Shown in pieces: positions 53,113 through 63,034 of a DNA stretch of 64,000 bases (positions within the stretch are counted from its first letter, which is position 1; each line of letters opens with the position of its first letter). Both the position numbers and the translations under genes were made by a program. The notes below the pieces were generated by a model. The model did not search any database, had not been told where the DNA came from, and saw nothing but the letters and a program-made list of their open reading frames with translations. Source of the stretch: Spongiimicrobium salis (GTDB lineage Bacteria > Bacteroidota > Bacteroidia > Flavobacteriales > Flavobacteriaceae); assembly GCF_043678055.1 (NCBI RefSeq), contig NZ_JBHEQA010000002.1:992001-1056000 (forward strand), read 5' to 3'.

Positions 53113-55035
53113 TTATGATTGTAAAACCTTTTTCTGTTTTCCTTTTGTTTCCTGCTTTTCATCAAGAGAACAAAACTTGGAATTATTGGAAACATACTCT
53201 GGTACAATCGCCTTCATCAATTTAACCGTATCCCCATTAAAGAACATATTGGATACGCAAAGTTCATCTATTTTTGATCGTACATCGGCATAATCTAGTT
53301 CTCTAACCTTTCCAATCATAATCTTTTTATGATAGGTTGGCAAGGTATCCTCACCATTCGCCAACAACTCCTCATATAATTTTTCTCCAGGTCGAAGTCC
53401 GGTTATCTTTATATCGATATCTTCTGGATAACGCAATCCAGAAAGCTTTATCATATTTTTTGCCAAATCGAATATTTTAACCGATTTCCCCATATCAAAT
53501 ATGAATATCTCTCCACCTTGCCCCATAGAAGCAGCTTCTAAAACTAATTGGGAAGCTTCGGGAATGGTCATAAAATACCGTGTGATATCTTTATGCGTAA
53601 CCGTAAGTGGTCCTCCTTTTTCAATTTGTTTCTTGAAGAGGGGTATCACAGATCCATTGGACCCCAATACATTTCCAAAACGAGTTGTAATAAACTTAGT
53701 TTTGTTTTCTTGTTGCATACTACTAATGTACATTTCGGCGATACGCTTGGTTGCTCCCATTACATTCGTTGGATTTACTGCTTTATCCGTAGAAACAAAA
53801 ACAAATTTCTCAACATTATAATTCAATGACAGATCCACCATCATTTTGGTTCCTGCCACATTAATTTTAATGGCTTCATAAGCATTATACTCCATTAAAG
53901 GGACATGCTTATAAGCGGCTGCATGGAACACCATTGTAGGCTTGTATTCTTGGAAGAACGTATTCATTCTGTTCTTATCCCGAATGTCCCCCACCATGGG
54001 AATGAAATTGTGAAAACCATTTTGTTTCAACTCCTGTTGAAGATCATATAATGCCGATTCTGCTTGGTCAATAATGATTAAAGACTTATAATCATAATTT
54101 GCAATTTGGCGTACTATTTCACTCCCAATAGAGCCTGCACCACCTGTCACAAAAATGACTTGGTCCTTTAGTTCTTCTGCTACTTTTGTTTTTTTGAGGT
54201 CAATAGGTTGCCTATTCAACAAATCCTCTATTTGCACCTGTTTTATCTGAGAAACCTTCAACTCTCCGTTGATCCAATCTTCAACCGGTGGCACAATCTT
54301 TACTTGCACTGGAAAGTCCATCAAACTCTCTACCAAAAGACGAAGCTTGTTATTGTCGATGTTATTGATCGATACAATAATTTCCGCAACATTGCGCTTA
54401 CTCAAAAAGTATTCATTAAGAGCTTCTTTCCCATATACGGTAACACCATTGATACTTTTGCCAACTTTTTTCTGATCGTCATCCAAGTAGCCTACAACTT
54501 TGGAACTACCCGCAGAATGGTTTAGAGCATTGTATGTTAGAATTCCGGATTCCCCTGCACCATAAATCAATACATTTTTAGTGATCTTAAACTTTCTGAC
54601 CAAATTAATGTAAATGGTTTTAAAAATATATCTAGAAGCAGTAAGGGCAATAAAACTAATCAAACTATGAATAATAATGATTCCCAGAGGAATCGTAAAA
54701 TCATCCATTAAATTTAACTGTCGATTCACGATCACCATGAAAATGGAAAGTATACTGGACAGACAGATCGCATTGAAAATATTATAGACATCCCTAACTC
54801 CCGTATGCCGTACCACGCCCTTAAAAGAACCTGTAAACAAAAAGGAAAGGAGTCCAATAACAGCTACGATAGGTAATTGCACAAACAATTTATCGCTATC
54901 AAAATTCAAGGTCAAGTTGAATCTGATCAAGTAGGATAAAATGAATGAAATGGCAATTAAAAACACATCGATACCCAAAACCAACCATTTGGATGCATAT
55001 CTATGTACATTACTTATTAAGTAGTTTTTAATCAT
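53113..55035 (-). CDS. Membrane-bound UDP-sugar 4,6-dehydratase (WbpM/PglF/CapD family)
   Basis: 640 residues from the ATG at 55035. Four or five N-terminal membrane helices (about 15-135), a first Rossmann-like domain (NVLIYGAGESGILTYNAL), then the catalytic SDR domain with NAD motif VTGGAGSIGSEIVRQ (about 300). The usual YxxxK is replaced by MGATK after STDKAVNPTNV, as is typical of WbpM/PglF enzymes where Met replaces Tyr. These dehydrate UDP-GlcNAc to the 4-keto-6-deoxy sugar. The aminotransferase upstream would aminate C4, giving a bacillosamine-like or related sugar; no acetyltransferase is in view. Confidence 0.94.
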   Translation of the reverse strand: MIKNYLISNVHRYASKWLVLGIDVFLIAISFILSYLIRFNLTLNFDSDKLFVQLPIVAVIGLLSFLFTGSFKGVVRHTGVRDVYNIFNAICLSSILSIFMVIVNRQLNLMDDFTIPLGIIIIHSLISFIALTASRYIFKTIYINLVRKFKITKNVLIYGAGESGILTYNALNHSAGSSKVVGYLDDDQKKVGKSINGVTVYGKEALNEYFLSKRNVAEIIVSINNIDNNKLRLLVESLMDFPVQVKIVPPVEDWINGELKVSQIKQVQIEDLLNRQPIDLKKTKVAEELKDQVIFVTGGAGSIGSEIVRQIANYDYKSLIIIDQAESALYDLQQELKQNGFHNFIPMVGDIRDKNRMNTFFQEYKPTMVFHAAAYKHVPLMEYNAYEAIKINVAGTKMMVDLSLNYNVEKFVFVSTDKAVNPTNVMGATKRIAEMYISSMQQENKTKFITTRFGNVLGSNGSVIPLFKKQIEKGGPLTVTHKDITRYFMTIPEASQLVLEAASMGQGGEIFIFDMGKSVKIFDLAKNMIKLSGLRYPEDIDIKITGLRPGEKLYEELLANGEDTLPTYHKKIMIGKVRELDYADVRSKIDELCVSNMFFNGDTVKLMKAIVPEYVSNNSKFCSLDEKQETKGKQKKVLQS

Positions 55036-55037
55036 AA

Positions 55038-56162
55038 TCAAATATTTTTCAGAATTATGTCAACTATTCTTTGTAAATCTTCTTTTATCAGATTTGAACC
55101 ACTGGGCAAACAAAGTCCCCTATTGAACAAATCTTCAGATGTCCCATCCGTAAAGTTCATATACTTTTCAAAAACCGGTTGCATATGCATAGGTTTCCAT
55201 AACGGTCTGGATTCTATATCACATTCTAAGAGGGCCAAACGAATTTTCTCCCTTACTTCATAGGACGGTGTTAAAATACAGCTTAACCATCTATTGGAAA
55301 AATATCCTTCCGGTTCCTCCAAAAATTCAATGGCATTCAAGTGTCCCAATTTGGATGTATAAAAATCAAAATTGGCCCTTCTGGCCGCTACACGGTCATC
55401 AATAACTTCCATTTGTCCTCGTCCAATGCCTGCTAGGACATTGCTCATCCTATAATTGTACCCTACGGAAGAATGTTGGTAATGCGGTGCATTATCCCGT
55501 GCTTGTGTAGCCAAAAAGACTGCTCTTTTCTTCAAAGCCTCCTTTTTTGTTACTAGCGCTCCACCTCCCGATGTGGTTATTATTTTATTTCCGTTGAAGG
55601 ATAGTATTCCAATATCCCCAAAGCTACTACATTTTATGCCCTTATACCTGCTTCCCAAAGCTTCCGCACTGTCTTCTATAATAGGTATTCCATACCGATC
55701 GGCAATCGTTCTGATCTCATCGATCTTGTATGGCATCCCATATAGATGTACGGAAATAATCGCTTTTGGTTTTTTTCCATTGGCAATTCTATTCATTATG
55801 GCCTCTTCCAAAAGAGTCGGAGACATATTCCAGGTGTCCCTTTCACTATCTATAAAGATAGGAATAGCTCCGCAATACATTACCGGATTCGCCGAAGCCG
55901 AAAAAGTAAAACTTTGACAAAGTACTTCATCACCAGAGGAAACCCCTAGTAATTCCAATCCTAAGTGAATAGCCGCAGTTCCTGAACTCAGGGCTGCCAC
56001 ATGGGTGTCTTCTTTAATGTAATCTGTGATTGCTTGTTCAAATGCATTGACATTAGGTCCTAAGGGTGCTATCCAATTTGTAGCAAAGGCCTCTGCAACA
56101 TAATTTTGTTCATTTCCTCCCATGTGCGGTGAGGAAAGCCATATTTTAGTTTGAGTAATCAA
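55038..56162 (-). CDS. DegT/DnrJ/EryC1/StrS-family sugar aminotransferase
   Basis: 374 residues. The PLP Lys lies in SFNGNKIITTSGGGAL (about 196); the cofactor pocket includes SSGTAAIHLGLELLG and IIEDSAEALG. Family members begin with a KIWLSSPHMGGNE-like segment, so the N-terminus is needed, yet no in-frame ATG precedes it. TTG at 56162 is therefore the probable start and ATG at 56123 would cut into the fold. It acts with the downstream 4,6-dehydratase (overlapping-type spacing, 2 bp) on the 4-keto sugar, PglE-like. A 7-of-8 -7 box lies at 56193-56200. Confidence 0.92.
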   Translation of the reverse strand: MITQTKIWLSSPHMGGNEQNYVAEAFATNWIAPLGPNVNAFEQAITDYIKEDTHVAALSSGTAAIHLGLELLGVSSGDEVLCQSFTFSASANPVMYCGAIPIFIDSERDTWNMSPTLLEEAIMNRIANGKKPKAIISVHLYGMPYKIDEIRTIADRYGIPIIEDSAEALGSRYKGIKCSSFGDIGILSFNGNKIITTSGGGALVTKKEALKKRAVFLATQARDNAPHYQHSSVGYNYRMSNVLAGIGRGQMEVIDDRVAARRANFDFYTSKLGHLNAIEFLEEPEGYFSNRWLSCILTPSYEVREKIRLALLECDIESRPLWKPMHMQPVFEKYMNFTDGTSEDLFNRGLCLPSGSNLIKEDLQRIVDIILKNI

Positions 56163-56192
56163 TGGATGTGTTTTTAAATTTGGGTTGCTTTC

Positions 56193-56200
56193 GAAAAGTA
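56193..56200 (-). promoter_or_regulatory. -7-like box of the aminotransferase-wzc operon
   Basis: TACTTTTC on the minus strand (7 of 8 to TAnnTTTG), about 31 bp before the TTG start. It lies in the 251-bp divergent region shared with ugd. Confidence 0.35.
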
Positions 56201-56384
56201 AAAGTAAGCATACTTTCGTTTTTAGTCTTAAAAAACTGTTATAATTCGTTTAAGACTGCAAATTATCGGTTAACTACCATTTATCCCACAAAAGCATATA
56301 ACTTGTCCCCACTTAATGACCATTCATCGTCATGTCCAATATAGGTTTGGCAACAATTATATATCGACTTCTAAATTATTTTGC

Positions 56385-56392
56385 AATCTTTG
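56385..56392 (+). promoter_or_regulatory. -7-like box of ugd
   Basis: AATCTTTG, 7 of 8 to TAnnTTTG, 21 bp before the ATG at 56414. Confidence 0.45.
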
Positions 56393-56413
56393 CATCCCAT
56401 AAAATAGACTTTG

Positions 56414-57811
56414 ATGAAAGAAATAACAAAGATATGTTGTATAGGTGCCGGTTATGTTGGCGGCCCGACCATGTCCGTGATTGCTGAAAAATGTCCTGAA
56501 ATCACAGTTACCGTTGTAGATATCAACGAAAAGCGAATCGAACAATGGAATGATGAGAATTTAGATAACTTGCCCATATATGAACCTGGCCTTACAGAAT
56601 TGGTCGGCGCACGAAGAGGAAAAAACCTGTTTTTTTCAACGGAGGTGGATAAAGCCATCGATGAAGCCGAAATTATATTTATTTCTGTAAACACGCCCAC
56701 CAAAACCTATGGGAAGGGAAAAGGACAGGCTGCCGATTTAAAATTCATTGAACTTTGTGCTCGGAATATTGCCAAGGTAGCCAAAACAGATAAAATTGTC
56801 GTAGAAAAATCTACTTTACCGGTAAGAACCGCGGAAGCCATAAAGAGCATTTTGGACAATACGGGCAATGGCGTAAATTTTGAGATCTTATCCAATCCTG
56901 AATTTCTTGCCGAAGGCACTGCGATCGATGACCTTCTTTATGCCGATAGAGTTCTTATTGGAGGTGAGGAAACTCCCTCCGGACAGGAAGCAAAGGATGC
57001 CCTCAGCCGTATCTATGAACATTGGTTGCCCAAAGAAAGGATTCTACAGACAAATGTTTGGTCTTCCGAATTATCCAAATTGGTCGCTAATGCATTTTTA
57101 GCGCAAAGGGTTTCCTCTATCAATTCTATTTCTGCCCTATGTGAAAAAACCGATGCCAACGTTCAGGAAGTTTCCAAAGCTATTGGTTTTGATAGTAGAA
57201 TTGGGGCTAAATTCTTAAATTCCTCTGTTGGATTTGGAGGGTCATGCTTTCAAAAAGATATTTTGAACCTCGTTTATATTGCCCAGAGTTTTGGCCTCTC
57301 GGAAGTTGCGGATTATTGGGAACAGGTCATCATCATGAACGACTATCAAAAAAGACGTTTTGCCGAGAATATCATTAGCTCTTTATACAATACGGTTTCC
57401 GGAAAAAAAATCGTTTTTTATGGATGGGCCTTTAAAAAAGATACGAATGATACCAGAGAGTCTGCCGCTATCTATGTGGCCGATATCTTATTGGAAGAAA
57501 ATGCGGAAATTGTAGTATACGACCCTAAAGTTTCCGAAAAGACCGTTTATGCCGATCTGGATTATCTGGGCACTCGGACACCAGAAGAGAACAGAAATTT
57601 GGTCAAGATTACCAAGGACCCCATAACAGCTACGGAAGAAGCCCATGCTGTTGCTATTTTAACCGAATGGGATGAATTTAAGACCTTGGATTGGGATACG
57701 ATTTACTCCAAAATGTTAAAACCTGCTTTTGTCTTTGACGGAAGGAGATTATTGAACAAATCGGAAATGGATGAAAAAGGCTTTATCTACTATAAAATAG
57801 GGCAATCTTAG
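56414..57811 (+). CDS. ugd: UDP-glucose 6-dehydrogenase
   Basis: 465 residues from the ATG at 56414; a TTG one codon earlier is ignored. NAD-binding CIGAGYVGGPTM at the N-terminus, FISVNTPTKTYG, EKSTLPVRTAE, and the catalytic Cys in SSVGFGGSCFQKDILNLVYI (about 275). The GGPT sequence and ~465-residue length match the eukaryote-like UGDH type found in some Bacteroidota rather than the shorter Ugd of enterics. It oxidises UDP-glucose to UDP-glucuronate, which the epimerase at 63295 would convert to UDP-galacturonate. Divergent from the export operon. Confidence 0.95.
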   Translation: MKEITKICCIGAGYVGGPTMSVIAEKCPEITVTVVDINEKRIEQWNDENLDNLPIYEPGLTELVGARRGKNLFFSTEVDKAIDEAEIIFISVNTPTKTYGKGKGQAADLKFIELCARNIAKVAKTDKIVVEKSTLPVRTAEAIKSILDNTGNGVNFEILSNPEFLAEGTAIDDLLYADRVLIGGEETPSGQEAKDALSRIYEHWLPKERILQTNVWSSELSKLVANAFLAQRVSSINSISALCEKTDANVQEVSKAIGFDSRIGAKFLNSSVGFGGSCFQKDILNLVYIAQSFGLSEVADYWEQVIIMNDYQKRRFAENIISSLYNTVSGKKIVFYGWAFKKDTNDTRESAAIYVADILLEENAEIVVYDPKVSEKTVYADLDYLGTRTPEENRNLVKITKDPITATEEAHAVAILTEWDEFKTLDWDTIYSKMLKPAFVFDGRRLLNKSEMDEKGFIYYKIGQS

Positions 57812-57826
57812 ACCGTATGAATCTTT

Positions 57827-57865
57827 AAAAAAAAGGCTTTCCAATTTAGGAAAGCCTTTTTTTTA
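57827..57865. terminator. Bidirectional terminator after ugd
   Basis: Perfect 8-bp stem GGCTTTCC (57835-57842) and GGAAAGCC (57849-57856), 6-nt loop, flanked by A8 and T8. It ends both ugd and the convergent lipoprotein gene. Confidence 0.95.
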
Positions 57866-60040
57866 GTTTGTCACTTGTAGTGGAACGGTAGTGAGTTTAT
57901 CCAGATTATCGGCTACCCTGGTGCCGTTCGGGGAAATCACGCGTATTCTTCCCGTCATGTCCAAAAGATTCCAACTCTTTTGGCTGGGTCCAAATATTTC
58001 CAGAGAAGGGTCTACACCATCATAATCGATCGTAACATTTTCAAAATTATATCCTCCCAGTGCCGGTAAAACAGGAACATTGTATCCCAACAATCCTAGA
58101 TGTATCACTGGGTCTTCACTATTCTGACTCAAATTACGAAACATCGCATTGCGGATGTCTACGGTATACGCATCATGTGTTTTTTTCGACCATATTCCGC
58201 CCCAATCGCTATTTTCAACCAAGAGCCCATCAAAAACCACACTTCCTCGAATTGGGTTTTCAAAGTCACTTGTCATTCCCAGCTTAATTTCCACTGGGAA
58301 GCGCTCATTGGAACTGGAAAAGTTGTCCGACACATACACATCTTTAAAGGTCACGGTCATAGGCAAGGCTGTATTATCCGTTTTTGACAAAGAAAACAAT
58401 ATACCTTCTCCATAATTTCCCGTAAAATCACAATTTTCAAATTCAATATTCGCCAATCTATCTTCTGGAGCTTCCGGTTCAATATCAACTCCCGCTGCGG
58501 GTAAGGCGCCAATACTATTTTTAAAGGTAGAGTTGGTCACCCTCAACCCATCTACACTGATTATGGAAATACCCTGTCTTTTATTATTGGTACATACCAC
58601 ATTATCGATCACAATATTCTCATTGAATAATCCTTCTGCTGTTCTTGAGATATAAATACCATCCCCTCCACTATCCCTGAACGTAAAACCACTAACGGTA
58701 ATATTCCTAGAGTCTAATAAACTAAGGGCATGACGTTGCTCCCCAGTAGTGTACTCCGATTTGTTCATTTGAAAGGTAGTATTGTTCCCAATCAGTGTTA
58801 CATCGGAACAATCTATCAATTGGAACAACCTGTGGCTCGTATTTGGAAAACCGCCAACTTTAGCTCTAAGTACCACTCCAGGTTCAAAAACAATAGTTTT
58901 ATTGCTAAGTCCTATAAAAGTTAAGGGGCCCACGATCCAATCCGAATTTTGTCTATCAATAATAATCACATCATTATCGGAATTGATGGCATTTTTAATG
59001 GCCAAAGTGGCATCCGTTGGATTATAACCAAAAGTTGAAGCTTTCACGCCACCCGTAATAGGATCTTCATCAGATAAGGTGGCAGTATGTACCCTTCTTC
59101 CAAAAGATTCGTTCCCAGCAGCGTCAACAGCGGTGATAACGAAGGTATATGAGGTTCCAGGTTGCAGGTCGTTTACGCGAAGACTTCTATTGCTCGGCGT
59201 GCCTATCAACGCTTCTTCATGATAAATATTATAGGCCGTCACCCCTACATTGTCTTGTGAGGCGTTCCAAGTGAGTCTCAATGAATTTTCGGTGATCTCC
59301 GAAGCTTTGAAATTGGCAGGAGTGGACGGTGCCTCCCCATCTTCCATCTCAGTGGTACTGATCGTTACCTGGGCCGCTTCAGATTCGTTTCCTGCTGCAT
59401 CAACGGCGGTTACCACAACCTCATAACTTGTATCGGGATCAAGGTCGGTAAGATTGTATGACGTTTGCGTAGGCGTCGCTATATTTAGATCATCAATATG
59501 AATATTATAACTGGTAACCCCTGCATTGTCCGTAGCCGGACTCCAGGATAAATCGGCAGAAGACTGTTCTATATTGGCTATGGTAAGATTCCCGGGAGCA
59601 CTTGGCGGTAATTTATCATCATCATCTTCCGTTGCCACCACAAGGATACTCATTTCTGACTCTTTTCCACTGGCATCTACGGCAGCCACTCCAAAATCAT
59701 AGGCCGTATTTACTGCTAATTTTGTTACTCGGTAGGTCGTACGATCTACGATTCCTATGCTCGTGCCATTTTGATATAAATTATATCCTATAACCCCCAC
59801 ATCATCGGTAGCCGTATCCCATTCCAAATCCACTAAGGTCCGTCCAATATTACTATATTTAAAATTAGCAGGACTATCGGGAACCTCATCATCGTTCTTA
59901 TCCGAATCAGGATTTTCATTTTCCGAAGTACCATCGATAGGCATTTCTTCAGGGAATTCTGCCGAAACAACGTCGATCAAATCTTCATCAACACAGCTTA
60001 CTAAAAATACACAAAGGGGCAACCACAAAAATTTTTTCAT
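57863..60040 (-). CDS. Lipoprotein with three FnIII domains and a right-handed beta-helix
   Basis: 725 residues from the ATG at 60040; a short upstream extension to 60052 is not preferred. Lipoprotein signal MKKFLWLPLCVFLVSC, then an acidic Asp/Glu/Asn linker that could act as a surface-export signal. FnIII domains at about 60-150, 155-240 and 245-335 (each with a TAxDxxGxES ending). The C-terminal ~390 residues are a parallel beta-helix of the pectate-lyase/C5-epimerase-like superfamily: RNITVSGFTFRDSGGDGIYI, NNKRQGISIISVDGLRVTNS, GNYGEGILFSL. Next to ugd, a role in cleaving or remodelling a uronic-acid polymer at the surface is inferred; catalytic residues cannot be assigned. Confidence 0.87.
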   Translation of the reverse strand: MKKFLWLPLCVFLVSCVDEDLIDVVSAEFPEEMPIDGTSENENPDSDKNDDEVPDSPANFKYSNIGRTLVDLEWDTATDDVGVIGYNLYQNGTSIGIVDRTTYRVTKLAVNTAYDFGVAAVDASGKESEMSILVVATEDDDDKLPPSAPGNLTIANIEQSSADLSWSPATDNAGVTSYNIHIDDLNIATPTQTSYNLTDLDPDTSYEVVVTAVDAAGNESEAAQVTISTTEMEDGEAPSTPANFKASEITENSLRLTWNASQDNVGVTAYNIYHEEALIGTPSNRSLRVNDLQPGTSYTFVITAVDAAGNESFGRRVHTATLSDEDPITGGVKASTFGYNPTDATLAIKNAINSDNDVIIIDRQNSDWIVGPLTFIGLSNKTIVFEPGVVLRAKVGGFPNTSHRLFQLIDCSDVTLIGNNTTFQMNKSEYTTGEQRHALSLLDSRNITVSGFTFRDSGGDGIYISRTAEGLFNENIVIDNVVCTNNKRQGISIISVDGLRVTNSTFKNSIGALPAAGVDIEPEAPEDRLANIEFENCDFTGNYGEGILFSLSKTDNTALPMTVTFKDVYVSDNFSSSNERFPVEIKLGMTSDFENPIRGSVVFDGLLVENSDWGGIWSKKTHDAYTVDIRNAMFRNLSQNSEDPVIHLGLLGYNVPVLPALGGYNFENVTIDYDGVDPSLEIFGPSQKSWNLLDMTGRIRVISPNGTRVADNLDKLTTVPLQVTN

Positions 60041-60577
60041 AACTAATACCATTAAATTTTTGCCCCATTGTCACTACTAAACTCCCATTCCTCAATTTTC
60101 GTGTGATTGACTCCATTTTTTCGATGAATGACACCGTTTTATTACAATTTGACAACAATTTCGTATCGATTTATACTTTTTTCTCTTTTCTCAAAAAAGA
60201 AGGGTACGCTCCGTTTTACATAGGGCGCATATCATTTTTCAAGCTAAAAATGGATTTCTTATCCACTCGTTGTTAAAAAATCAGCTATTGGCCATATTAT
60301 GAATAGGGACAATAAGCCATATGGTATCAAAAAAAAGTTGGTGGTTGTTTCATAAAGACGCCCCTAATCCACTGAAAAATGAATGTGGTAACACGCAGCG
60401 ACAAGCTTCTTATGCAGTAACATAAAAAGGAGAACTATGCTCGCTGAAATCCAGACAAGCAAGGGCACTCCAAATAGATATGTAGAGTCCCTAAGGCACA
60501 TCCGTTGGGGTTGCCGATTTTAAAAAACAAGCCAGAAATGAAATCTTTTCTGGCTTGTTGCTATATGGTAGTTAAAA
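60041..60577. other. Intergenic region with GC-richer patch
   Basis: 537 bp. 60521-60557 is a terminator. About 60360-60520 is visibly richer in G and C than the flanks and holds two mutually antisense short frames: 60437-60523 (+), preceded by AAAAAGGAGAACT, and 60364-60501 (-), encoding one strong hydrophobic helix (YLFGVPLLVWISASIVLLF). Neither is a firm gene; a remnant of a lost gene is equally likely. The remaining part holds the promoter region of the 57863-60040 gene, with TCGATGAA at 60120-60127. Confidence 0.4.
60521..60557 (-). terminator. Terminator of the 818-residue lipoprotein gene
   Basis: Perfect 11-bp stem CAAGCCAGAAA (60528-60538) and TTTCTGGCTTG (60547-60557), 8-nt loop. 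On the minus strand it is followed by T6. Confidence 0.93.
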
Positions 60578-63034
60578 TTACCTGATAGTTAAAGGAACCG
60601 TAGGCAGTTTGTTTAAGAAATCTGCAACATTGGTACCTGTTGGCGAAATAACATTAATGTCTCCGGTGACATCGATCAAATCCCAATCTCTTCGGGGTCC
60701 AAATATTTCAATAGAAGGATCCACACCATCATAGTCGATAGTGACGTTATCAAAATCATACCCTCCCAAATTTGGTAGGTTTGGCGTGTTATACCCCAAT
60801 AGGCCAAGATGGATTACAGGATCATTACTTCCCCTACTTATATTTCTAAAGGTTGCATTTCTAATGGTAACATGATAGGCATTCTGAGTTTTCTTAGACC
60901 ATACCGCTCCCCAATCGCTATTTTCAACGAGCAGCCCATCAAAAACTACAGTTCCACGTATCGGTCTTAAAAATTCACTGCTCATACCCAATTTCACCTC
61001 TACAGGGAAACGTCTTGAATTTGATCGTGAAAAATTATCTGAAACCGTTATATTTCTAAATGTGACATCCAATGGAGGCGAAGAACTATTTGTTTTGGAC
61101 AAGGAGAATAGGACTCCTTCCCCAAAATTACCTGTAAAACTACTGTTCTCTATAAGGATATTTTGCAATCTATCCAAAGGCCCTTCTGGTTCTAAGTCTA
61201 CTCCAGCAGCAGGTAATGTGCCTATATTATCACGGAAAACAGAGTTTCTTACGGTCAATCCATCAACACTTATTACCGTCAACCCTTGTCTTCTATTATT
61301 GATACATTGTACATTCTCTAAGGTAATATTTTCGTTAAAATCCCCATCATTCAATCGAGAAATATAAATTCCATCTCCCCCACTATCCCTGAATGTAAGG
61401 TCTCTTACGGTTATATTTCTAGAGTTGATGATACTGAGTGCATGACGCTGTTCTCCAGAAGTATATTCCGATTTGTTCATTCTAAACGTAGCTCCATTTC
61501 CAATGATTTCAATATTCTCACATTCTATCATTTGAAATAATCGGTGTCCGGTATTTGGGAATGCCCCCGGTCTTGCCCGTAATACCACTCCAGGTTCAAA
61601 AACAATGGTTTTGTTTCTGATATTTCTAAAAGTTAAAGGACCTACCAACCAATCAGTACTCTGCCGGTCTACGATTAAAACTTCATGCTCGGAGTTCATG
61701 GCATTTCTTAAAGCCCAGGTAGAATCATTCCGATCAAAGCCAAAAGTAGATACCCTTACCCCATCCAGTAGAGGTAAGGCGGCCGCTTCGGTTGTTACAT
61801 CGATAAGTCGTCTAGGGGATTCGTTCCCTGCGGCATCCAGTGCAGAAATAATAAAACGATATGCGGTACCGGGACTAAGTCCTCTCACCTGAAAATTAGT
61901 TGTATTGGAAACGCCTATTACTGCACCTTCACTATAAATATTATAGGAGGTAACTCCTATATTATCCGCTGGTTCCAACCAGGATAGGTCTACCGTAGTT
62001 TCTGTGATATTTGACGCTCGCAATCTTCCAGGTCTTTCAGGAGCTTCGGTATCGTTGGTTGCACTACCTAAAGTAGTAATATCGATCAGTCTTCTCGGAG
62101 ATTCATTTCCTGCGGCATCCGAAGCAGAAATAATAAATCTATAATCCGTTCCCGGTGTCAAGCCCGTCACGGTATGATTAGTAGTCGTAGGGCTTGCGAT
62201 AAGCACACCTTCACTGTATATGCTGTAGGACGTTACCCCGACATTATCCGCCGGCTCCAACCAGGACAAGTCTACTGTAGTTTCCGTAATATTGGCCGCA
62301 CGTAACCTTCCTGGCCTTTCCGGTGCTTCACTATCGGACACCTCAGCAGTGGTAAAGATTACCCTGCGAGCAGGAGATTCATTCCCCGCCGCATCAACCG
62401 CCGCAACGATAAAACTATAGGATGTACTTCCCGTTAATCCTGTGGCTTCATAGGTTGTTCCCGTAGGCGTAGCCACCACTACACCGCCACCGTAAACGAT
62501 ATAACCCGTAACACCTACATTATCCGTAGCAGCCGTCCAGGTGATCGTAGCCGACGTTCCAGTAATATTCAACGCTTGTATTCTTGGAATCCCTGTAGGC
62601 GCTTCCGTATCAGTACTTTCAACTGTTGCCACACTGAGTAATTTTGTTGGCACAGACTCATTGGCCTCTTCATCTACCGTAGTAACCGTAAAGTCATAGG
62701 ATTTGTTTACTTCCAATTTTGTAACACGGTAATTCGTTGTTTTTGAGTTCCCCACATATACCCCATCTTGATAAATGTTGTATCCTTCAATTTTCACATT
62801 GTCCGTACCCGGTTCCCAACTCAAATCCGTCAATGTCCTTCCCGTGTTCGAGGCTTTGACATTACTAGGACTGGTAGGCCTCTGGACATCTCCTTCAATA
62901 GCATCTGTCAATGCTGTTTTTGTTGTTAAATTAGATGGTTCTTCTTCATTACTTAAGGACAACTCCTCTTCCAAATTTTCTTCTGTACACGACACTGCGA
63001 AAATGAGTAAAAACAGTAAAAAAAACTTCTTCAT
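60578..63034 (-). CDS. Lipoprotein with four FnIII domains and a right-handed beta-helix (paralogue)
   Basis: 818 residues from the ATG at 63034. Lipoprotein signal MKKFFLLFLLIFAVSC, then a Glu-rich linker TEENLEEELSLSNEEE. FnIII domains at about 55-145, 150-240, 245-335 and 340-430; the last two are nearly identical (APERPGRLRA, NITETTVDLSWLEPADN), a recent one-domain duplication. The beta-helix from about 435 aligns throughout with the neighbour's (GVRVSTFGFDRND; RDSGGDGIYISR; NNRRQGLTVISVDGLTVRNS). Same inferred surface role on the exopolysaccharide. Own terminator, so expressed separately from its paralogue. Confidence 0.87.
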   Translation of the reverse strand: MKKFFLLFLLIFAVSCTEENLEEELSLSNEEEPSNLTTKTALTDAIEGDVQRPTSPSNVKASNTGRTLTDLSWEPGTDNVKIEGYNIYQDGVYVGNSKTTNYRVTKLEVNKSYDFTVTTVDEEANESVPTKLLSVATVESTDTEAPTGIPRIQALNITGTSATITWTAATDNVGVTGYIVYGGGVVVATPTGTTYEATGLTGSTSYSFIVAAVDAAGNESPARRVIFTTAEVSDSEAPERPGRLRAANITETTVDLSWLEPADNVGVTSYSIYSEGVLIASPTTTNHTVTGLTPGTDYRFIISASDAAGNESPRRLIDITTLGSATNDTEAPERPGRLRASNITETTVDLSWLEPADNIGVTSYNIYSEGAVIGVSNTTNFQVRGLSPGTAYRFIISALDAAGNESPRRLIDVTTEAAALPLLDGVRVSTFGFDRNDSTWALRNAMNSEHEVLIVDRQSTDWLVGPLTFRNIRNKTIVFEPGVVLRARPGAFPNTGHRLFQMIECENIEIIGNGATFRMNKSEYTSGEQRHALSIINSRNITVRDLTFRDSGGDGIYISRLNDGDFNENITLENVQCINNRRQGLTVISVDGLTVRNSVFRDNIGTLPAAGVDLEPEGPLDRLQNILIENSSFTGNFGEGVLFSLSKTNSSSPPLDVTFRNITVSDNFSRSNSRRFPVEVKLGMSSEFLRPIRGTVVFDGLLVENSDWGAVWSKKTQNAYHVTIRNATFRNISRGSNDPVIHLGLLGYNTPNLPNLGGYDFDNVTIDYDGVDPSIEIFGPRRDWDLIDVTGDINVISPTGTNVADFLNKLPTVPLTIR

